Part shown: piece after piece, positions 45,294-54,843 of the stretch
How positions within the stretch are numbered: position 1 is the first letter of the stretch
Layout: each line of letters opens with the position of its first letter
NCBI GenBank assembly: GCA_966424055.1
Contig: CBJLMB010000007.1
Coordinates: forward strand, 122,063 to 186,062
DNA length: 64,000 bases
Direction: 5' to 3'
Origin: Deminuibacter sp966424055
GTDB taxonomy: Bacteria; Bacteroidota; Bacteroidia; Chitinophagales; Chitinophagaceae
Made by a program: the position numbers and the translations under genes
The notes under the pieces: model-generated
What the model was told of the DNA's origin: nothing
Databases searched by the model: none
The model's input: only the letters and a program-made list of their open reading frames with translations

Positions 45294-46531
45294 ATATAAC
45301 GGATAATACCTGTAGTAGCCCCCGTTTTCTGCTGAACATATCGCCCGGCAGCTACTGCGGCTCCCTGGTAAAATGAAGTATCGGTAAAAAGGCGGTCCAG
45401 TATTTTTTCCAGTTCCAGTGCATCGGGTATGGAAAATGCGCCGCCTGCTTCCAGCATTTCAACACCTTCAATGTATTTATCGTACACAGGGCCAAATACC
45501 ACGGGTTTATGGTATACAGCGGCTTCCAGTATATTGTGAATACCATCTCCGCCAAATCCCCCGCCAATAAAACAAATGCTGGCATAGGCATACAAACGGC
45601 TGAGCATGCCAATATTGTCAATGATCAGTGTATTAACGGCCTCTACCGGAACATGGGATTGTAATAGCTGCAGATAGGTGGAATAGCGAACAGAATGTTT
45701 GTACAGCCGTTCACATTCCCGCAGCCGCTCTTCACTGATATCATGCGGTGCGATAATAAAACGTGTTGCTTCATGTGTGTTCACATAATGGTCCAGCTCC
45801 TCATCGTCCTCTGTCCAGGTGCTGCCGGCTACCAGTACAGGTTTATTGTTACAGAATGCTGCGATGCCGGGTATTTCGGTAAAGCCCTGTGCAATCTGCA
45901 GCACACGGTCGAACCGGGTATCGCCGCTGATGGTTACGGGCTGTATATTTATTTTTTTCAGCAGGCTGGCAGCATCAGCTGTTTGTACAAAAAGATGGGT
46001 AAAGCACTGCAGCATCTGCCGGTGAAAATGACCATATTTTTTGAAGAAAGGCTGGTCTTCGCGGAAGATAGCTGATACCAGCAGCAGGGGGATATTTCTT
46101 TTTCGGGTCTCCTTCAGGTAATAGAACCAGAATTCATACTTAACAAAAACCACGAGTGCCGGCCGGGTGATATCGAGAAAACGGCGTGCATGTGCGGCGG
46201 AATCCATGGGCAGGTAAAAAATAGCATCTGCATGCGGGTAGTTCTTTTGCACTTCATAACCCGAAGGAGAAAAAAATGTGAGCAGCAATGCATGTTGGGG
46301 ATAGACCTGTTTCAAAGCCTCCATAACAGGGCGGCCCTGCTCAAACTCGCCCAGTGAAGCACAATGAACCCATATAACGGGCCGCTGTTCTGCTGCAAAC
46401 CGCTGCTGCAGGCGGCTAAAAACCTGCTGCCTGCCTTTTACCCATTTCCTGGCTTTGGGATTGAAAGATGCAATACACCTGGCTGCCAGGGGGTATAACA
46501 GGATAAAAAGATTATACAATAAACGGCCCAT
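45266..46531 (-). CDS. waaA: 3-deoxy-D-manno-octulosonic acid (Kdo) transferase
   Basis: WaaA links Kdo to lipid A precursors at the inner membrane. An N-terminal TM anchor (LLYNLFILLYPLAARCI) is followed by a GT-B fold (GT30). It shows VIWVHCASLGEFEQGRPV, LTFFSPSGYE, FVKYEFWFYYL, and the C-terminal donor-site FIGGGFGGDGIHNILEAA. The length of 421 residues is normal. The 3' end overlaps the convergent gene by 28 bp. It indicates a Gram-negative LPS-making organism. Confidence 0.96.
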   Translation of the reverse strand: MGRLLYNLFILLYPLAARCIASFNPKARKWVKGRQQVFSRLQQRFAAEQRPVIWVHCASLGEFEQGRPVMEALKQVYPQHALLLTFFSPSGYEVQKNYPHADAIFYLPMDSAAHARRFLDITRPALVVFVKYEFWFYYLKETRKRNIPLLLVSAIFREDQPFFKKYGHFHRQMLQCFTHLFVQTADAASLLKKINIQPVTISGDTRFDRVLQIAQGFTEIPGIAAFCNNKPVLVAGSTWTEDDEELDHYVNTHEATRFIIAPHDISEERLRECERLYKHSVRYSTYLQLLQSHVPVEAVNTLIIDNIGMLSRLYAYASICFIGGGFGGDGIHNILEAAVYHKPVVFGPVYDKYIEGVEMLEAGGAFSIPDALELEKILDRLFTDTSFYQGAAVAAGRYVQQKTGATTGIIRYIQENRLLTS

Positions 46532-46652
46532 AATAACAGTTCAATTTACAAAGAAAGGAGATTTAATGGAAGTGAAGATGTTGATAGGGGTGTAGGCAAT
46601 GCTGCTGCTGTCGTATGGCCTTTTTTTATATAAAGAAGCACTGCATCAACTT

Positions 46653-46743
46653 ATCCTGTGTTTATATTACAGGATAGTATTGCCCCCACTGTGGTTTATC
46701 ACAGGAAGAGTTTCTTCAGTTTTACTACTTTCACGTAGTTTTG
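46653..46743 (+). promoter_or_regulatory. putative promoter region of the nucleotide-sugar operon
   Basis: Two -7-like boxes, TAGTATTG (46675-46682) and TAGTTTTG (46736-46743), are each followed by CCCCCA. An inverted repeat ATCCTGT/ACAGGAT (46653-46659, 46669-46675) abuts the first and could be an operator. Confidence 0.4.
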
Positions 46744-46765
46744 CCCCCATTCAAAATAAAGCATT

Positions 46766-47896
46766 ATGAAGCCGATTCAAATGGTGGATCTGAAAGCGCA
46801 GTACCAGAAAATAAAGCCGGCAATAGACAAAGCGGTGATCGAGGTAATAGAAAGTGCTGCATTTATCAATGGGAAGCCTGTTCAGGATTTTGCTGCCTCG
46901 CTGGCTGCCTACCTGGATGTGAAACATGTATTGCCATGTGCGAATGGTACAGATGCACTGCAGATAGCCATGATGGCCCTGGACCTTCAGCCTGGTGATG
47001 AAGTGATCACACCTTCTTTTACCTTTATCGCCACCACAGAGGTAGTGGCTTTGCTGAAGCTGAAACCGGTTTTTGTAGAAGTGGATCCTGCCAGTTTTTG
47101 CATGGATGTTGAAGCATTGAAAAAAGCCATCACTCCCAAAACAAAACTGATTGTACCGGTACACCTGTACGGCCATGCTGCCAATATGGAAGCAATAATG
47201 CAGGTAGCCCGTGAACACAACATCTATGTAATAGAAGACAATGCCCAGGCCATCGGTTGCGATTACCGTTTCAGCAATGGTACGGTACAAAAAACAGGTA
47301 CGATCGGACATATCGGCACCACCTCTTTTTTCCCTTCCAAAAACCTGGGCGCTTATGGCGATGCAGGGGCTATATGCACCAATGATGATGCACTGGCCGA
47401 AAAAATGAAGATGATTGCCAACCATGGCCAGAGCAAACGGTACTATCACGACCTGGTGGGTTGTAATTCAAGGCTCGATACCATCCAGGCGGCGATATTG
47501 AATATTAAATTGCCCTTACTGAACGAATACATTGCGGCCAGGCAGCAGGCTGCTGATTACTACAACAAAGCCTTCGCCGGCCATGCAGCAATAAAAACGC
47601 CGTTTGTAGCAGATTACAGCAACCATGTTTTTCACCAGTACACATTAATCCTGGAAGGTGTTGACAGGAACGGATTGAATCAATACCTTGCCGGAAAGAA
47701 TATTCCATCTATGCTGTATTATCCGGTACCTGGTCACAAACAGGCCATGTTTGCTGCATCAGGCGCTGCACAATATGAACTGCCGGTTACCGACTGGCTT
47801 ACTGAAAGGGTGATTTCACTGCCTATGCACACTGAACTGGACCAGGAGCAGCTGGAATATATAACTTCATCTGTATTGCAATTCATTAATAAATAA
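46766..47896 (+). CDS. DegT/DnrJ/EryC1/StrS sugar aminotransferase
   Basis: A PLP-dependent aminotransferase acting on keto-nucleotide sugars. Signatures are ANGTDALQIA, DEVITPSFTFIATTE, VEVDPASFCMD, IEDNAQAIG, and the PLP-lysine SFFPSKNLGAYGDAG. At 376 residues it is typical. It is the first gene of a tight operon; the gaps to the next genes are 6, 11 and 29 bp. Context suggests synthesis of an amino-sugar for surface polysaccharide; the exact sugar is unknown. Confidence 0.93.
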   Translation: MKPIQMVDLKAQYQKIKPAIDKAVIEVIESAAFINGKPVQDFAASLAAYLDVKHVLPCANGTDALQIAMMALDLQPGDEVITPSFTFIATTEVVALLKLKPVFVEVDPASFCMDVEALKKAITPKTKLIVPVHLYGHAANMEAIMQVAREHNIYVIEDNAQAIGCDYRFSNGTVQKTGTIGHIGTTSFFPSKNLGAYGDAGAICTNDDALAEKMKMIANHGQSKRYYHDLVGCNSRLDTIQAAILNIKLPLLNEYIAARQQAADYYNKAFAGHAAIKTPFVADYSNHVFHQYTLILEGVDRNGLNQYLAGKNIPSMLYYPVPGHKQAMFAASGAAQYELPVTDWLTERVISLPMHTELDQEQLEYITSSVLQFINK

Positions 47897-47902
47897 CCAG
47901 AC

Positions 47903-49201
47903 ATGAGATTAGCAGTTGTAGGAACAGGATATGTAGGCTTGGTTACTGGTACCTGTTTTGCTGAAACAGGCAACTATGTAACCTGTGTAGATATAGACAA
48001 AGAAAAAGTAGACAAACTTTCTGCAGGAGAAATTACCATTTTTGAACCTGGACTGGAAAAATTGTTCGACCGTAACCTGAAAGAAAACCGGTTGAAATTC
48101 ACCACCAACCTGGAAGAAGGCATAAAAGATGCTGAAATTGTTTTTCTTGCCCTGCCCACTCCCCCGGGTGAAGATGGAAGCGCAGACCTGAGTTATATAC
48201 TGAAGGTGGCCGACCAGCTGGGAAAAATGCTGAAGGATTATAAAGTGATCGTAGATAAAAGTACCGTACCCGTTGGCACTGCTGAAAAAGTAAGGGAGAT
48301 GATTGCTGCAAATTACCAGGGCAGTTTTGATGTGGTAAGTAATCCGGAGTTTTTAAGGGAAGGCGTGGCTGTAGATGATTTTATGAAGCCAGACCGCGTG
48401 ATCATCGGTACAAGATCTGAAAGGGCACGTAAGCTGATGAGCGACCTATTTGCGCCTTTTGTAAGGCAGGGTAATCCTATCCTGTTTATGGATGAGCGCT
48501 CTGCCGAACTGGCTAAATATGCAGCCAATTCTTTTCTTGCTGTGAAGATCAGCTTTATGAATGAAGTGGCACAGCTATGCGAATTGCTGGGCGCAGATGT
48601 TGACCAGGTGCGCAGGGGAATTGGAACAGATGAACGTATCGGTAAACGCTTCCTGTTTCCCGGTATTGGTTATGGCGGCAGCTGTTTTCCCAAAGATGTG
48701 AAAGCCCTGGCCAGGTCTGCAGAAGATGTGGCATACGAGTTTAAAATATTGAAAGCAGTGATGCAGGTGAACGAGAAACAAAAGCTACACCTGTTACCCA
48801 AACTGAAGCATTATTTTAATGGCAACCTGAAAGGCAAACGTATTGCTTTATGGGGGCTGGCATTTAAACCCAATACCGACGATATCAGGGAAGCCCCGGC
48901 ATTGGATATCATACAGGCACTGCTGGAAGAAGGGGCGGCGGTATGTGCATTTGATCCGGAGGCAATGAACAATGTAAAGAAATTACTGGGTAATAAAATT
49001 GAATATGCTTCCCAGTATCAAACCCTTGAAAATGCTGATGCATTGATCATTGCAACAGAATGGAATGAGTTTCGTACACCTGATTTTGAAAAAATCACTT
49101 CATTATTGAAAAATAAAGTCATCTTCGACGGGCGAAACCTGTTCGATGCGGCTTATATACGAAACATGGGTTTTCATTATGAAAGTGTTGGCAGACCTTA
49201 A
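47903..49201 (+). CDS. ugd: UDP-glucose 6-dehydrogenase
   Basis: Oxidises UDP-glucose to UDP-glucuronate. The NAD-binding start is MRLAVVGTGYVGLVTGTCFAE. ALPTPPGEDGSADLS and VDKSTVPVGT are the family signatures. The catalytic cysteine is in PGIGYGGSCFPKD. The C-terminal GLAFKPNTDDIREAPA completes the UDP-binding domain. The length of 432 residues is normal. Its product is the substrate of the next gene. Confidence 0.94.
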   Translation: MRLAVVGTGYVGLVTGTCFAETGNYVTCVDIDKEKVDKLSAGEITIFEPGLEKLFDRNLKENRLKFTTNLEEGIKDAEIVFLALPTPPGEDGSADLSYILKVADQLGKMLKDYKVIVDKSTVPVGTAEKVREMIAANYQGSFDVVSNPEFLREGVAVDDFMKPDRVIIGTRSERARKLMSDLFAPFVRQGNPILFMDERSAELAKYAANSFLAVKISFMNEVAQLCELLGADVDQVRRGIGTDERIGKRFLFPGIGYGGSCFPKDVKALARSAEDVAYEFKILKAVMQVNEKQKLHLLPKLKHYFNGNLKGKRIALWGLAFKPNTDDIREAPALDIIQALLEEGAAVCAFDPEAMNNVKKLLGNKIEYASQYQTLENADALIIATEWNEFRTPDFEKITSLLKNKVIFDGRNLFDAAYIRNMGFHYESVGRP

Positions 49202-49212
49202 TGTAACCTGAT

Positions 49213-50193
49213 ATGCAAACAAAACGAATACTGATCACAGGAGCCGCCGGCTTCCTCGGTTCACACCTCTGCGACCGCTTTATTAAGGAGGGTTGCCAGG
49301 TAATAGGCATGGATAACCTGGTAACAGGTGACCTGAAGAATATTGAACACCTGTTTGCGTTGCCGGAATTTGAATTTTACCATCATGATGTAACAAAATT
49401 TATTCATATCCCCGGCAACCTGGATTATATTCTTCATTTTGCCTCTCCCGCCAGCCCTATCGATTATTTGAAAATACCTATCCAAACACTGAAGGTGGGT
49501 GCCTTGGGTACGCATAACTGCCTGGGACTGGCTAAAGACAAGAAGGCAAGAATACTCGTGGCTTCAACCAGTGAGGTATATGGCGATCCGCTGGTACACC
49601 CGCAAAAAGAATCTTACTGGGGTAATGTAAACCCGGTTGGCCCGCGTGGTGTATACGATGAAGCCAAAAGATATATGGAAGCCATTACCATGGCCTATCA
49701 TACTTTTCATGGCGTAGAAACCAGGATCGTACGCATATTCAATACTTATGGCCCGCGCATGCGTCTTAATGATGGCAGGGCACTGCCGGCATTCATCGGC
49801 CAGGCACTGCGCGGTGAAGACCTCACGGTATTTGGTGATGGCTCTCAAACCCGTTCTTTCTGTTATGTAGATGACCTGATAGAAGGCATTTACCGCCTGC
49901 TGAAAAGTGATTACAGCGAACCGGTGAACATCGGCAATCCTGATGAAATTTCACTGAAAGATTTTGCACAGGAAGTATTAAAGCTCACAGAAAAACAAGT
50001 AAAGATCATATACCAGCCTTTGCCGGTTGACGACCCCAAACAACGCCGCCCCGATATTACCCTGGCTAAACAATTGCTGGGCTGGGAACCCACGGTAAGC
50101 CGCCAGGCAGGACTGGCAAAAACTTATGCGTATTTTAAAAGCCTGCCCACGGAAGAGCTGTACAAACAACCCAAAACATTTCAGTCCAGGTAA
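49213..50193 (+). CDS. UDP-glucuronate decarboxylase (UDP-xylose synthase type)
   Basis: An extended SDR epimerase-like enzyme. The Rossmann GAAGFLGSHL is followed by HFASPASP, STSEVYGDP, ESYWGNVNPVGPR and the catalytic YDEAKR (YxxxK), then RIFNTYGPRM and DGSQTRSFCYVDDL. The WGNVNPVGPRGVYDEAKR block is characteristic of Uxs rather than of epimerases. It converts UDP-glucuronate to UDP-xylose, fitting its place directly after ugd. Confidence 0.9.
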   Translation: MQTKRILITGAAGFLGSHLCDRFIKEGCQVIGMDNLVTGDLKNIEHLFALPEFEFYHHDVTKFIHIPGNLDYILHFASPASPIDYLKIPIQTLKVGALGTHNCLGLAKDKKARILVASTSEVYGDPLVHPQKESYWGNVNPVGPRGVYDEAKRYMEAITMAYHTFHGVETRIVRIFNTYGPRMRLNDGRALPAFIGQALRGEDLTVFGDGSQTRSFCYVDDLIEGIYRLLKSDYSEPVNIGNPDEISLKDFAQEVLKLTEKQVKIIYQPLPVDDPKQRRPDITLAKQLLGWEPTVSRQAGLAKTYAYFKSLPTEELYKQPKTFQSR

Positions 50194-50222
50194 ACCTGTT
50201 TGAACAAAATTTTAAAATATAT

Positions 50223-51086
50223 ATGCCCCAGAAGCCTGTTGTACTTGTATCCGGAAAAAACGGTCAGCTTGGTTTTGAACTGATGCAGCTTGCTGCCCGC
50301 TATCCCGGATTGGAACTGGTTTTCGCAGACAGATCAACACTGGATATCACACAGGCTGCAAGCATAAAAGCCGCTTTTGAAAAATACCAGCCTGCTTTTT
50401 TTGTTAACTGTGCTGCATATACCGCCGTGGATAAAGCTGAATCTGACCAGCCTGCAGCTCTGGCAGCAAATGCAGAAGCGGTCGGCATTATTGCACAGTA
50501 TTGCGAACAATTTCATACAACACTGATACAGGTATCTACCGACTATGTATTCAATGGCAATGGTACCAGCCCCTATTTGCCAGATGATTCAACCGACCCC
50601 GTGAATTATTATGGCTATACCAAATGGCTGGGCGAGCAGCTGGCATTGAAAAATTGTTCCAGAACAGTGATCATCCGAACATCATGGGTGTATAGTTCTC
50701 ACGGGCACAATTTTGTAAAAACCATGCTGCGGCTAATGAAAGAACGCACAGATATCAATGTGGTAAGCGACCAGGTAGGTTCGCCCACTTATGCAGCGGA
50801 TCTTGCTGAAGCCATCCTGGATATAATCAGCCAGGAAAAGAAGACCAGGACTGGTATTTATCATTACAGCAATGAAGGCGTAATTTCCTGGTTCGATTTT
50901 GCTTCGGCTATCCGTGAATATGCCGGGTTATCCTGCCAGGTGCATCCCATACCTACCAGCGCTTATCCCACCCCTGCCAAAAGACCGGCTTATTCGGTAA
51001 TGGATAAACAGAAAATAGTACAGGATTTCCAGGTATCACTTAAAGATTGGAAGGAGCGTTTACAGGCCTGTATGGCATTGTTGTAA
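50223..51086 (+). CDS. rfbD: dTDP-4-dehydrorhamnose reductase
   Basis: The last enzyme of dTDP-L-rhamnose synthesis. The 287-residue SDR has SGKNGQLGFELM (NADP-binding), NCAAYTAVDKAE, STDYVFNG, the catalytic YGYTKWLGE and VIIRTSWVYS. It closes the nucleotide-sugar operon and is followed by a strong terminator. rfbA, rfbB and rfbC are not in the window. Confidence 0.92.
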   Translation: MPQKPVVLVSGKNGQLGFELMQLAARYPGLELVFADRSTLDITQAASIKAAFEKYQPAFFVNCAAYTAVDKAESDQPAALAANAEAVGIIAQYCEQFHTTLIQVSTDYVFNGNGTSPYLPDDSTDPVNYYGYTKWLGEQLALKNCSRTVIIRTSWVYSSHGHNFVKTMLRLMKERTDINVVSDQVGSPTYAADLAEAILDIISQEKKTRTGIYHYSNEGVISWFDFASAIREYAGLSCQVHPIPTSAYPTPAKRPAYSVMDKQKIVQDFQVSLKDWKERLQACMALL

Positions 51087-51114
51087 AAGAATCCTTACAC
51101 AAAAAATATAAAAT

Positions 51115-51145
51115 AAAAAAGCGGGGCATTTGCCTCGCTTTTTTT
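51115..51145. terminator. terminator between rfbD and tRNA-Gln
   Basis: AAAAAGCG and GGCA pair with TGCC and CGCTTTTT around a short loop, with A and T tracts on both sides. It serves both converging transcripts. Confidence 0.85.
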
Positions 51146-51148
51146 GGG

Positions 51149-51220
51149 TTGGACTACTAGGATTCGAACCTAGACAGACAGAACCAAAATCTGTAGTGCT
51201 ACCGTTACACCATAGTCCAA
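51149..51220 (-). tRNA. tRNA-Gln (anticodon TTG)
   Basis: A 72-nt cloverleaf. The acceptor TTGGACT pairs with AGTCCAA. The D-arm includes GGTGTAACGGTAGCAC. The anticodon stem ACAGA/TCTGT holds loop TTTTGGT (anticodon TTG). The T-arm is CTAGGTTCGAATCCTAG. CCA is not encoded. Confidence 0.97.
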
Positions 51221-51478
51221 TCCTGAATTGGGTTGCAAAAATAGTGGTATGAACAGATTCAACCAAAAAAAATGCAGGCAACAAGGGAAAAATAAAACAC
51301 TGATAATAAAAACAAATGATTTGCTAAATCCTTATTGCAATAACTTCATATTTTTCCTTTTTAAAACATGAACAGGCTTATTGCCAGGAGGGCAGGGCGG
51401 TTTATGTTGCCAGGAAAAGATCAGCGGTCTTCCGCAGGTACGGAAAACTGTTGTGAAACAAAACCCCCGAACGCCAAT

Positions 51479-52588
51479 ATGAAATATTTTGTTTTCTCAA
51501 ACCCGCTGCGCTTACTGTTTTGCCTGTTGTGCTGTTTGCCCGCCTGCTTTACAGTATGCGCCCAGCAAACAACAGCACACAAAAATTACCGGCAGTCGGT
51601 ACTGCAGTTGAATAATGCCATCCGGCAGCATTGCCTGGATACATCTACGGGTTTATACAAAGAAATAATGCCGGAAAAAGGAAAGCCCAACACTTATTTA
51701 TGGCCGCTGTGCGGATTACTGCATGCAGCCAATGAAATGGAAAAAGCCGGCATGCAGCAACTGGCGATGAATAGCGTGCTGACGGCCATACAGGCTTATT
51801 ACGATGCCAGCACACCACCTGTGCCGGGCTACGATTCCTATGTTGTACAACAGGGTGGTGGTACCCGTTTTTATGATGACAACCAGTGGATCGGCCTGGC
51901 ATTGATGGACGCTTATTTCCGTACAGGGCAAAAAAATTACCTGGATAAAAGCCGGGAAATTTACCGGTTTATGATGAGCGGGTACGACACAGTTACCGGT
52001 GGCGGTTTGTATTGGGAAGAAGGCAACCATTCTTCTAAAAACACCTGTTCTAATGCACCCGGCATTGTACTGGCATTGCAGTTGTACAAAGCCACCAGGG
52101 TAAAAAACTATCTGGATACGGCCTTACTGCTTTACCGCTGGGTGAACAAAACACTACGCTCGCCACAAGGCCTGTATTGGGATAATATACATACTGAAAA
52201 TAAAAAGATCGATACGCATATCTATTCTTATAATAGCGGTGCCATGCTGCAGGCCAATGTGTATTTATTTGAACTCACGGGCGAAAAGCAATATCTTTCT
52301 GCTGCCACTCAACTGGCAGATAGTGCCGGTATTTATTTCTATGGCAATGGAAAATTCAGGGATGGGTACTGGTTCAACGCAGTTTTACTGAGAGGCTTGC
52401 AGCAGCTGGCTGCTCATGCCGATGTACACCGATGGATCAATGCGTTTGAACAATGTACTGATGAGGCATTGCTGCGCAGCGTAAACGGTATGATGACCTG
52501 GAAAGATAAAACCACTGATCTCGTAAACCAGGCCGGTATGTTAGAGATACTGGCCAGGTTGTCATTTATTGAAAAACAGAAGCAATAA
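51479..52588 (+). CDS. GH76-family alpha-1,6-mannanase-like protein
   Basis: After a signal peptide (possibly a lipoprotein: LPAC precedes FTVCAQQ) comes an (alpha/alpha)6-type glycosidase. It has the GH76 catalytic Asp-Asp motif FYDDNQWIGLALMDA, GGGLYWEEGNHSSKNTCSNAPG, and IYSYNSGAMLQANVYLF. GH76 enzymes cut alpha-1,6-mannan backbones internally. The frame is open to 51368, but MKYFVFSNPLRL at 51479 gives the signal. The next gene, GH125, starts 6 bp after its stop, forming a two-gene mannan unit. Confidence 0.88.
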   Translation: MKYFVFSNPLRLLFCLLCCLPACFTVCAQQTTAHKNYRQSVLQLNNAIRQHCLDTSTGLYKEIMPEKGKPNTYLWPLCGLLHAANEMEKAGMQQLAMNSVLTAIQAYYDASTPPVPGYDSYVVQQGGGTRFYDDNQWIGLALMDAYFRTGQKNYLDKSREIYRFMMSGYDTVTGGGLYWEEGNHSSKNTCSNAPGIVLALQLYKATRVKNYLDTALLLYRWVNKTLRSPQGLYWDNIHTENKKIDTHIYSYNSGAMLQANVYLFELTGEKQYLSAATQLADSAGIYFYGNGKFRDGYWFNAVLLRGLQQLAAHADVHRWINAFEQCTDEALLRSVNGMMTWKDKTTDLVNQAGMLEILARLSFIEKQKQ

Positions 52589-52594
52589 CTCAAT

Positions 52595-54016
52595 ATGGAA
52601 AGAAGAAAATTTATTCAACAGGCAACACTTGCCTCCGCAGCCGTAGTTGTATCGAAATATACAGCGGCCGCACCAGGCGGGGATAATTTTCCTGTTGTAC
52701 GGGTAGCAGAAGGCCAGCGCAAATTCAAAAGCCAGTCAGTGGAAAAGCTTATCGCTGAAGTGAAAAAGAGTATCGGCAACAAGGAAATTGCCTGGATGTT
52801 TGAAAACTGTTTCCCCAATACACTGGATACCACTGTCGATTTTGAAATGATCGATGGCAAGCCCGATACGTATGTGATCACCGGTGATATTGATGCCATG
52901 TGGCTGCGTGACAGCACTGCACAGGTATGGCCGTATATCCCGCTGTGTAAGGATGATAAAGACCTGCAGAAGCTGGTACAGGGTGTAATTCACCGGCAGG
53001 TAAAATGTATTTTGAAAGATCCTTATGCCAACGCTTTTTATAAAGATGAGAACAAGGTAAGTGAATGGAAGGAAACGGATATCACAGATATGAAGCCCGG
53101 TATCCATGAACGCAAATGGGAAATTGACAGCCTTTGTTATCCCCTGCGTTTAAGCTATGGCTACTGGAAAGAAACAGGTGATCTTTCTGTATTTGATGCG
53201 CAATGGCTCTCTGCCATGCAGCTGGTGATTAAAACGTTTAAAGAGCAGCAGCGGTTCAATGGCAAAGGTCCTTACAGTTTTCAGCGCAAAACTACCTGGG
53301 CAACGGATGGTGTACCGCTGAGCGGGTATGGTTATCCGGTAAAGCCCAATGGCCTTATCTGCTCAATGTTCCGTCCCAGCGATGATGCCACTATTTTCCC
53401 CTATCTTATACCGAGCAATTTTTTTGCCTACCGGGCGCTTGCACAATTGAGTGAGCTGGCCGGTAAACTGAATCAGCCTGCACTGGCGGGTAGCGCAGCA
53501 CAATTATCGGCACAGGTGAAAAAAGCCCTTGATGAACATGCGGTGATACAACACCCGGCACTGGGAAGGATACTGGCTTTTGAAGTGAACGGGTTTGGCA
53601 GTTATAACCTGATGGATGACGCCAATGTACCATCGCTGCTGTCACTGCCTTACCTGGATGCATTGCCTAAAACAGATCCGCTGTACCTGAACACGCGCAG
53701 GTATGTACTGTCTGCCGGTAACCCGTTTTTCTTTAAAGGAAAAGCTGCTGAAGGCATTGGCGGCCCGCATACAGGTATGGATACCATATGGCCGCTGAGC
53801 ATTGTATTGCGCGGGTTAACCAGCACGGATGATGCAGAAATAAAACATTGTATCAGCTTGCTGCAGTCTACACATGCCAATACAGGGTTTATGCATGAAT
53901 CCATTAACAAAGATGATCCTTCTAAATTCACCCGTAAATGGTTTGCCTGGGCCAATACCATTTTTGGTGAATTCATCTGGAAGGTATACCGCGAAAAACG
54001 GCATTTGCTGGCTTAA
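52595..54016 (+). CDS. GH125-family exo-alpha-1,6-mannosidase
   Basis: The 473-residue protein begins with a Tat-type signal (MERRKFIQQATLASAAVVVSK). It then shows the GH125/DUF1237 pattern: FENCFPNTLDTTV, VITGDIDAMWLRDSTAQVWPY, KWEIDSLCYPLRL, and FRPSDDATIFPYLIPSN. C-terminally come GIGGPHTGMDTIWPLSI and FTRKWFAWANTIFGEFI. These enzymes release single alpha-1,6-linked mannoses. Coupling to GH76 supports stepwise removal of the mannan backbone. Confidence 0.92.
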   Translation: MERRKFIQQATLASAAVVVSKYTAAAPGGDNFPVVRVAEGQRKFKSQSVEKLIAEVKKSIGNKEIAWMFENCFPNTLDTTVDFEMIDGKPDTYVITGDIDAMWLRDSTAQVWPYIPLCKDDKDLQKLVQGVIHRQVKCILKDPYANAFYKDENKVSEWKETDITDMKPGIHERKWEIDSLCYPLRLSYGYWKETGDLSVFDAQWLSAMQLVIKTFKEQQRFNGKGPYSFQRKTTWATDGVPLSGYGYPVKPNGLICSMFRPSDDATIFPYLIPSNFFAYRALAQLSELAGKLNQPALAGSAAQLSAQVKKALDEHAVIQHPALGRILAFEVNGFGSYNLMDDANVPSLLSLPYLDALPKTDPLYLNTRRYVLSAGNPFFFKGKAAEGIGGPHTGMDTIWPLSIVLRGLTSTDDAEIKHCISLLQSTHANTGFMHESINKDDPSKFTRKWFAWANTIFGEFIWKVYREKRHLLA

Positions 54017-54021
54017 GGTAT

Positions 54022-54059
54022 AAGCGGCCTGCGGTGAAGGCAATTATCGCAGGCCGCTT
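54022..54059. terminator. hairpin after the GH125 gene
   Basis: AAGCGGCCTGCG (54022-54033) pairs perfectly with CGCAGGCCGCTT (54048-54059). No T run follows, so termination is likely but unproven. Confidence 0.55.
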
Positions 54060-54089
54060 GAAAAATATGTACAATTAAACATTGTTCCG

Positions 54090-54764
54090 ATGAATAAATT
54101 AATTCTGTTAACCTCTTTTGTGGTGCTTATGCTGCTGGCATCTTTTGTATCGGATAAAAAGAAAAAAGTGATCTTCTTCGGTGATTCTATCACGCAGGCG
54201 GGTGTAAACCCCAATGGGTATATCACTGTGCTGAAAGATATGCTGGTAAAGGAGAATATCAACAATTACGAGCTGATCGGTGCCGGTATTGGTGGTAGTA
54301 AAGTGTACGATCTTTACCTGCGTATGGAGGAAGATGTACTGGCCAAATCGCCCGATATCGTGGTTATTTATGTTGGTGTAAATGATGTATGGCATAAGCG
54401 AAGCTTTGGTACTGGAACAGATGCAGACAAGTTTGAAAAATTCTACCAGGCAATTATCAAAAAACTGCAGGCCAGTAATTGTAAGGTGATTGTATGTACA
54501 CCGGCCACTATCGGCGAACACAAAGATTTTACCAACCCGCAGGATGGTGAGTTGAACCAGTACAGTGCCATCATCCGCAATATTGCGGCAGCAGATCATT
54601 TACCACTGGTAGACCTCAGAACAGTGTTCCTGCAATACCTGGCTGCCAACAATACCGATAACAAAGAGAAAGGGGTATTAACGGTTGATGGTGTTCACCT
54701 GAACGATCTTGGCAATAAAATGGTGGCAGATGAAATGTGGAAAGCGATCAGTACAATAAAATAA
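54090..54764 (+). CDS. secreted SGNH/GDSL-type hydrolase
   Basis: A signal or anchor segment (LILLTSFVVLMLLASFV) is followed by the GDS block IFFGDSITQAG (nucleophile Ser33), VIYVGVNDVW (block III Asn) and the C-terminal DGVHLND with the catalytic Asp/His. This is the esterase family that includes carbohydrate acetylesterases. It follows the mannan genes and could deacetylate the same polymer; that is an inference from position only. Confidence 0.85.
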   Translation: MNKLILLTSFVVLMLLASFVSDKKKKVIFFGDSITQAGVNPNGYITVLKDMLVKENINNYELIGAGIGGSKVYDLYLRMEEDVLAKSPDIVVIYVGVNDVWHKRSFGTGTDADKFEKFYQAIIKKLQASNCKVIVCTPATIGEHKDFTNPQDGELNQYSAIIRNIAAADHLPLVDLRTVFLQYLAANNTDNKEKGVLTVDGVHLNDLGNKMVADEMWKAISTIK

Positions 54765-54787
54765 AACCAGTTATACCTTACGCGGGA

Positions 54788-54816
54788 AAAGGAGAAAGCT
54801 TATGGTTTTCTCCTTT
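54788..54816. terminator. bidirectional terminator
   Basis: AAAGGAGAAA (54788-54797) pairs with TTTCTCCTTT (54807-54816), followed by GCTTTT. It sits between convergent genes. Confidence 0.7.
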
Positions 54817-54843
54817 GCTTTTGCTGAATAGGCTCTCTGCTTA

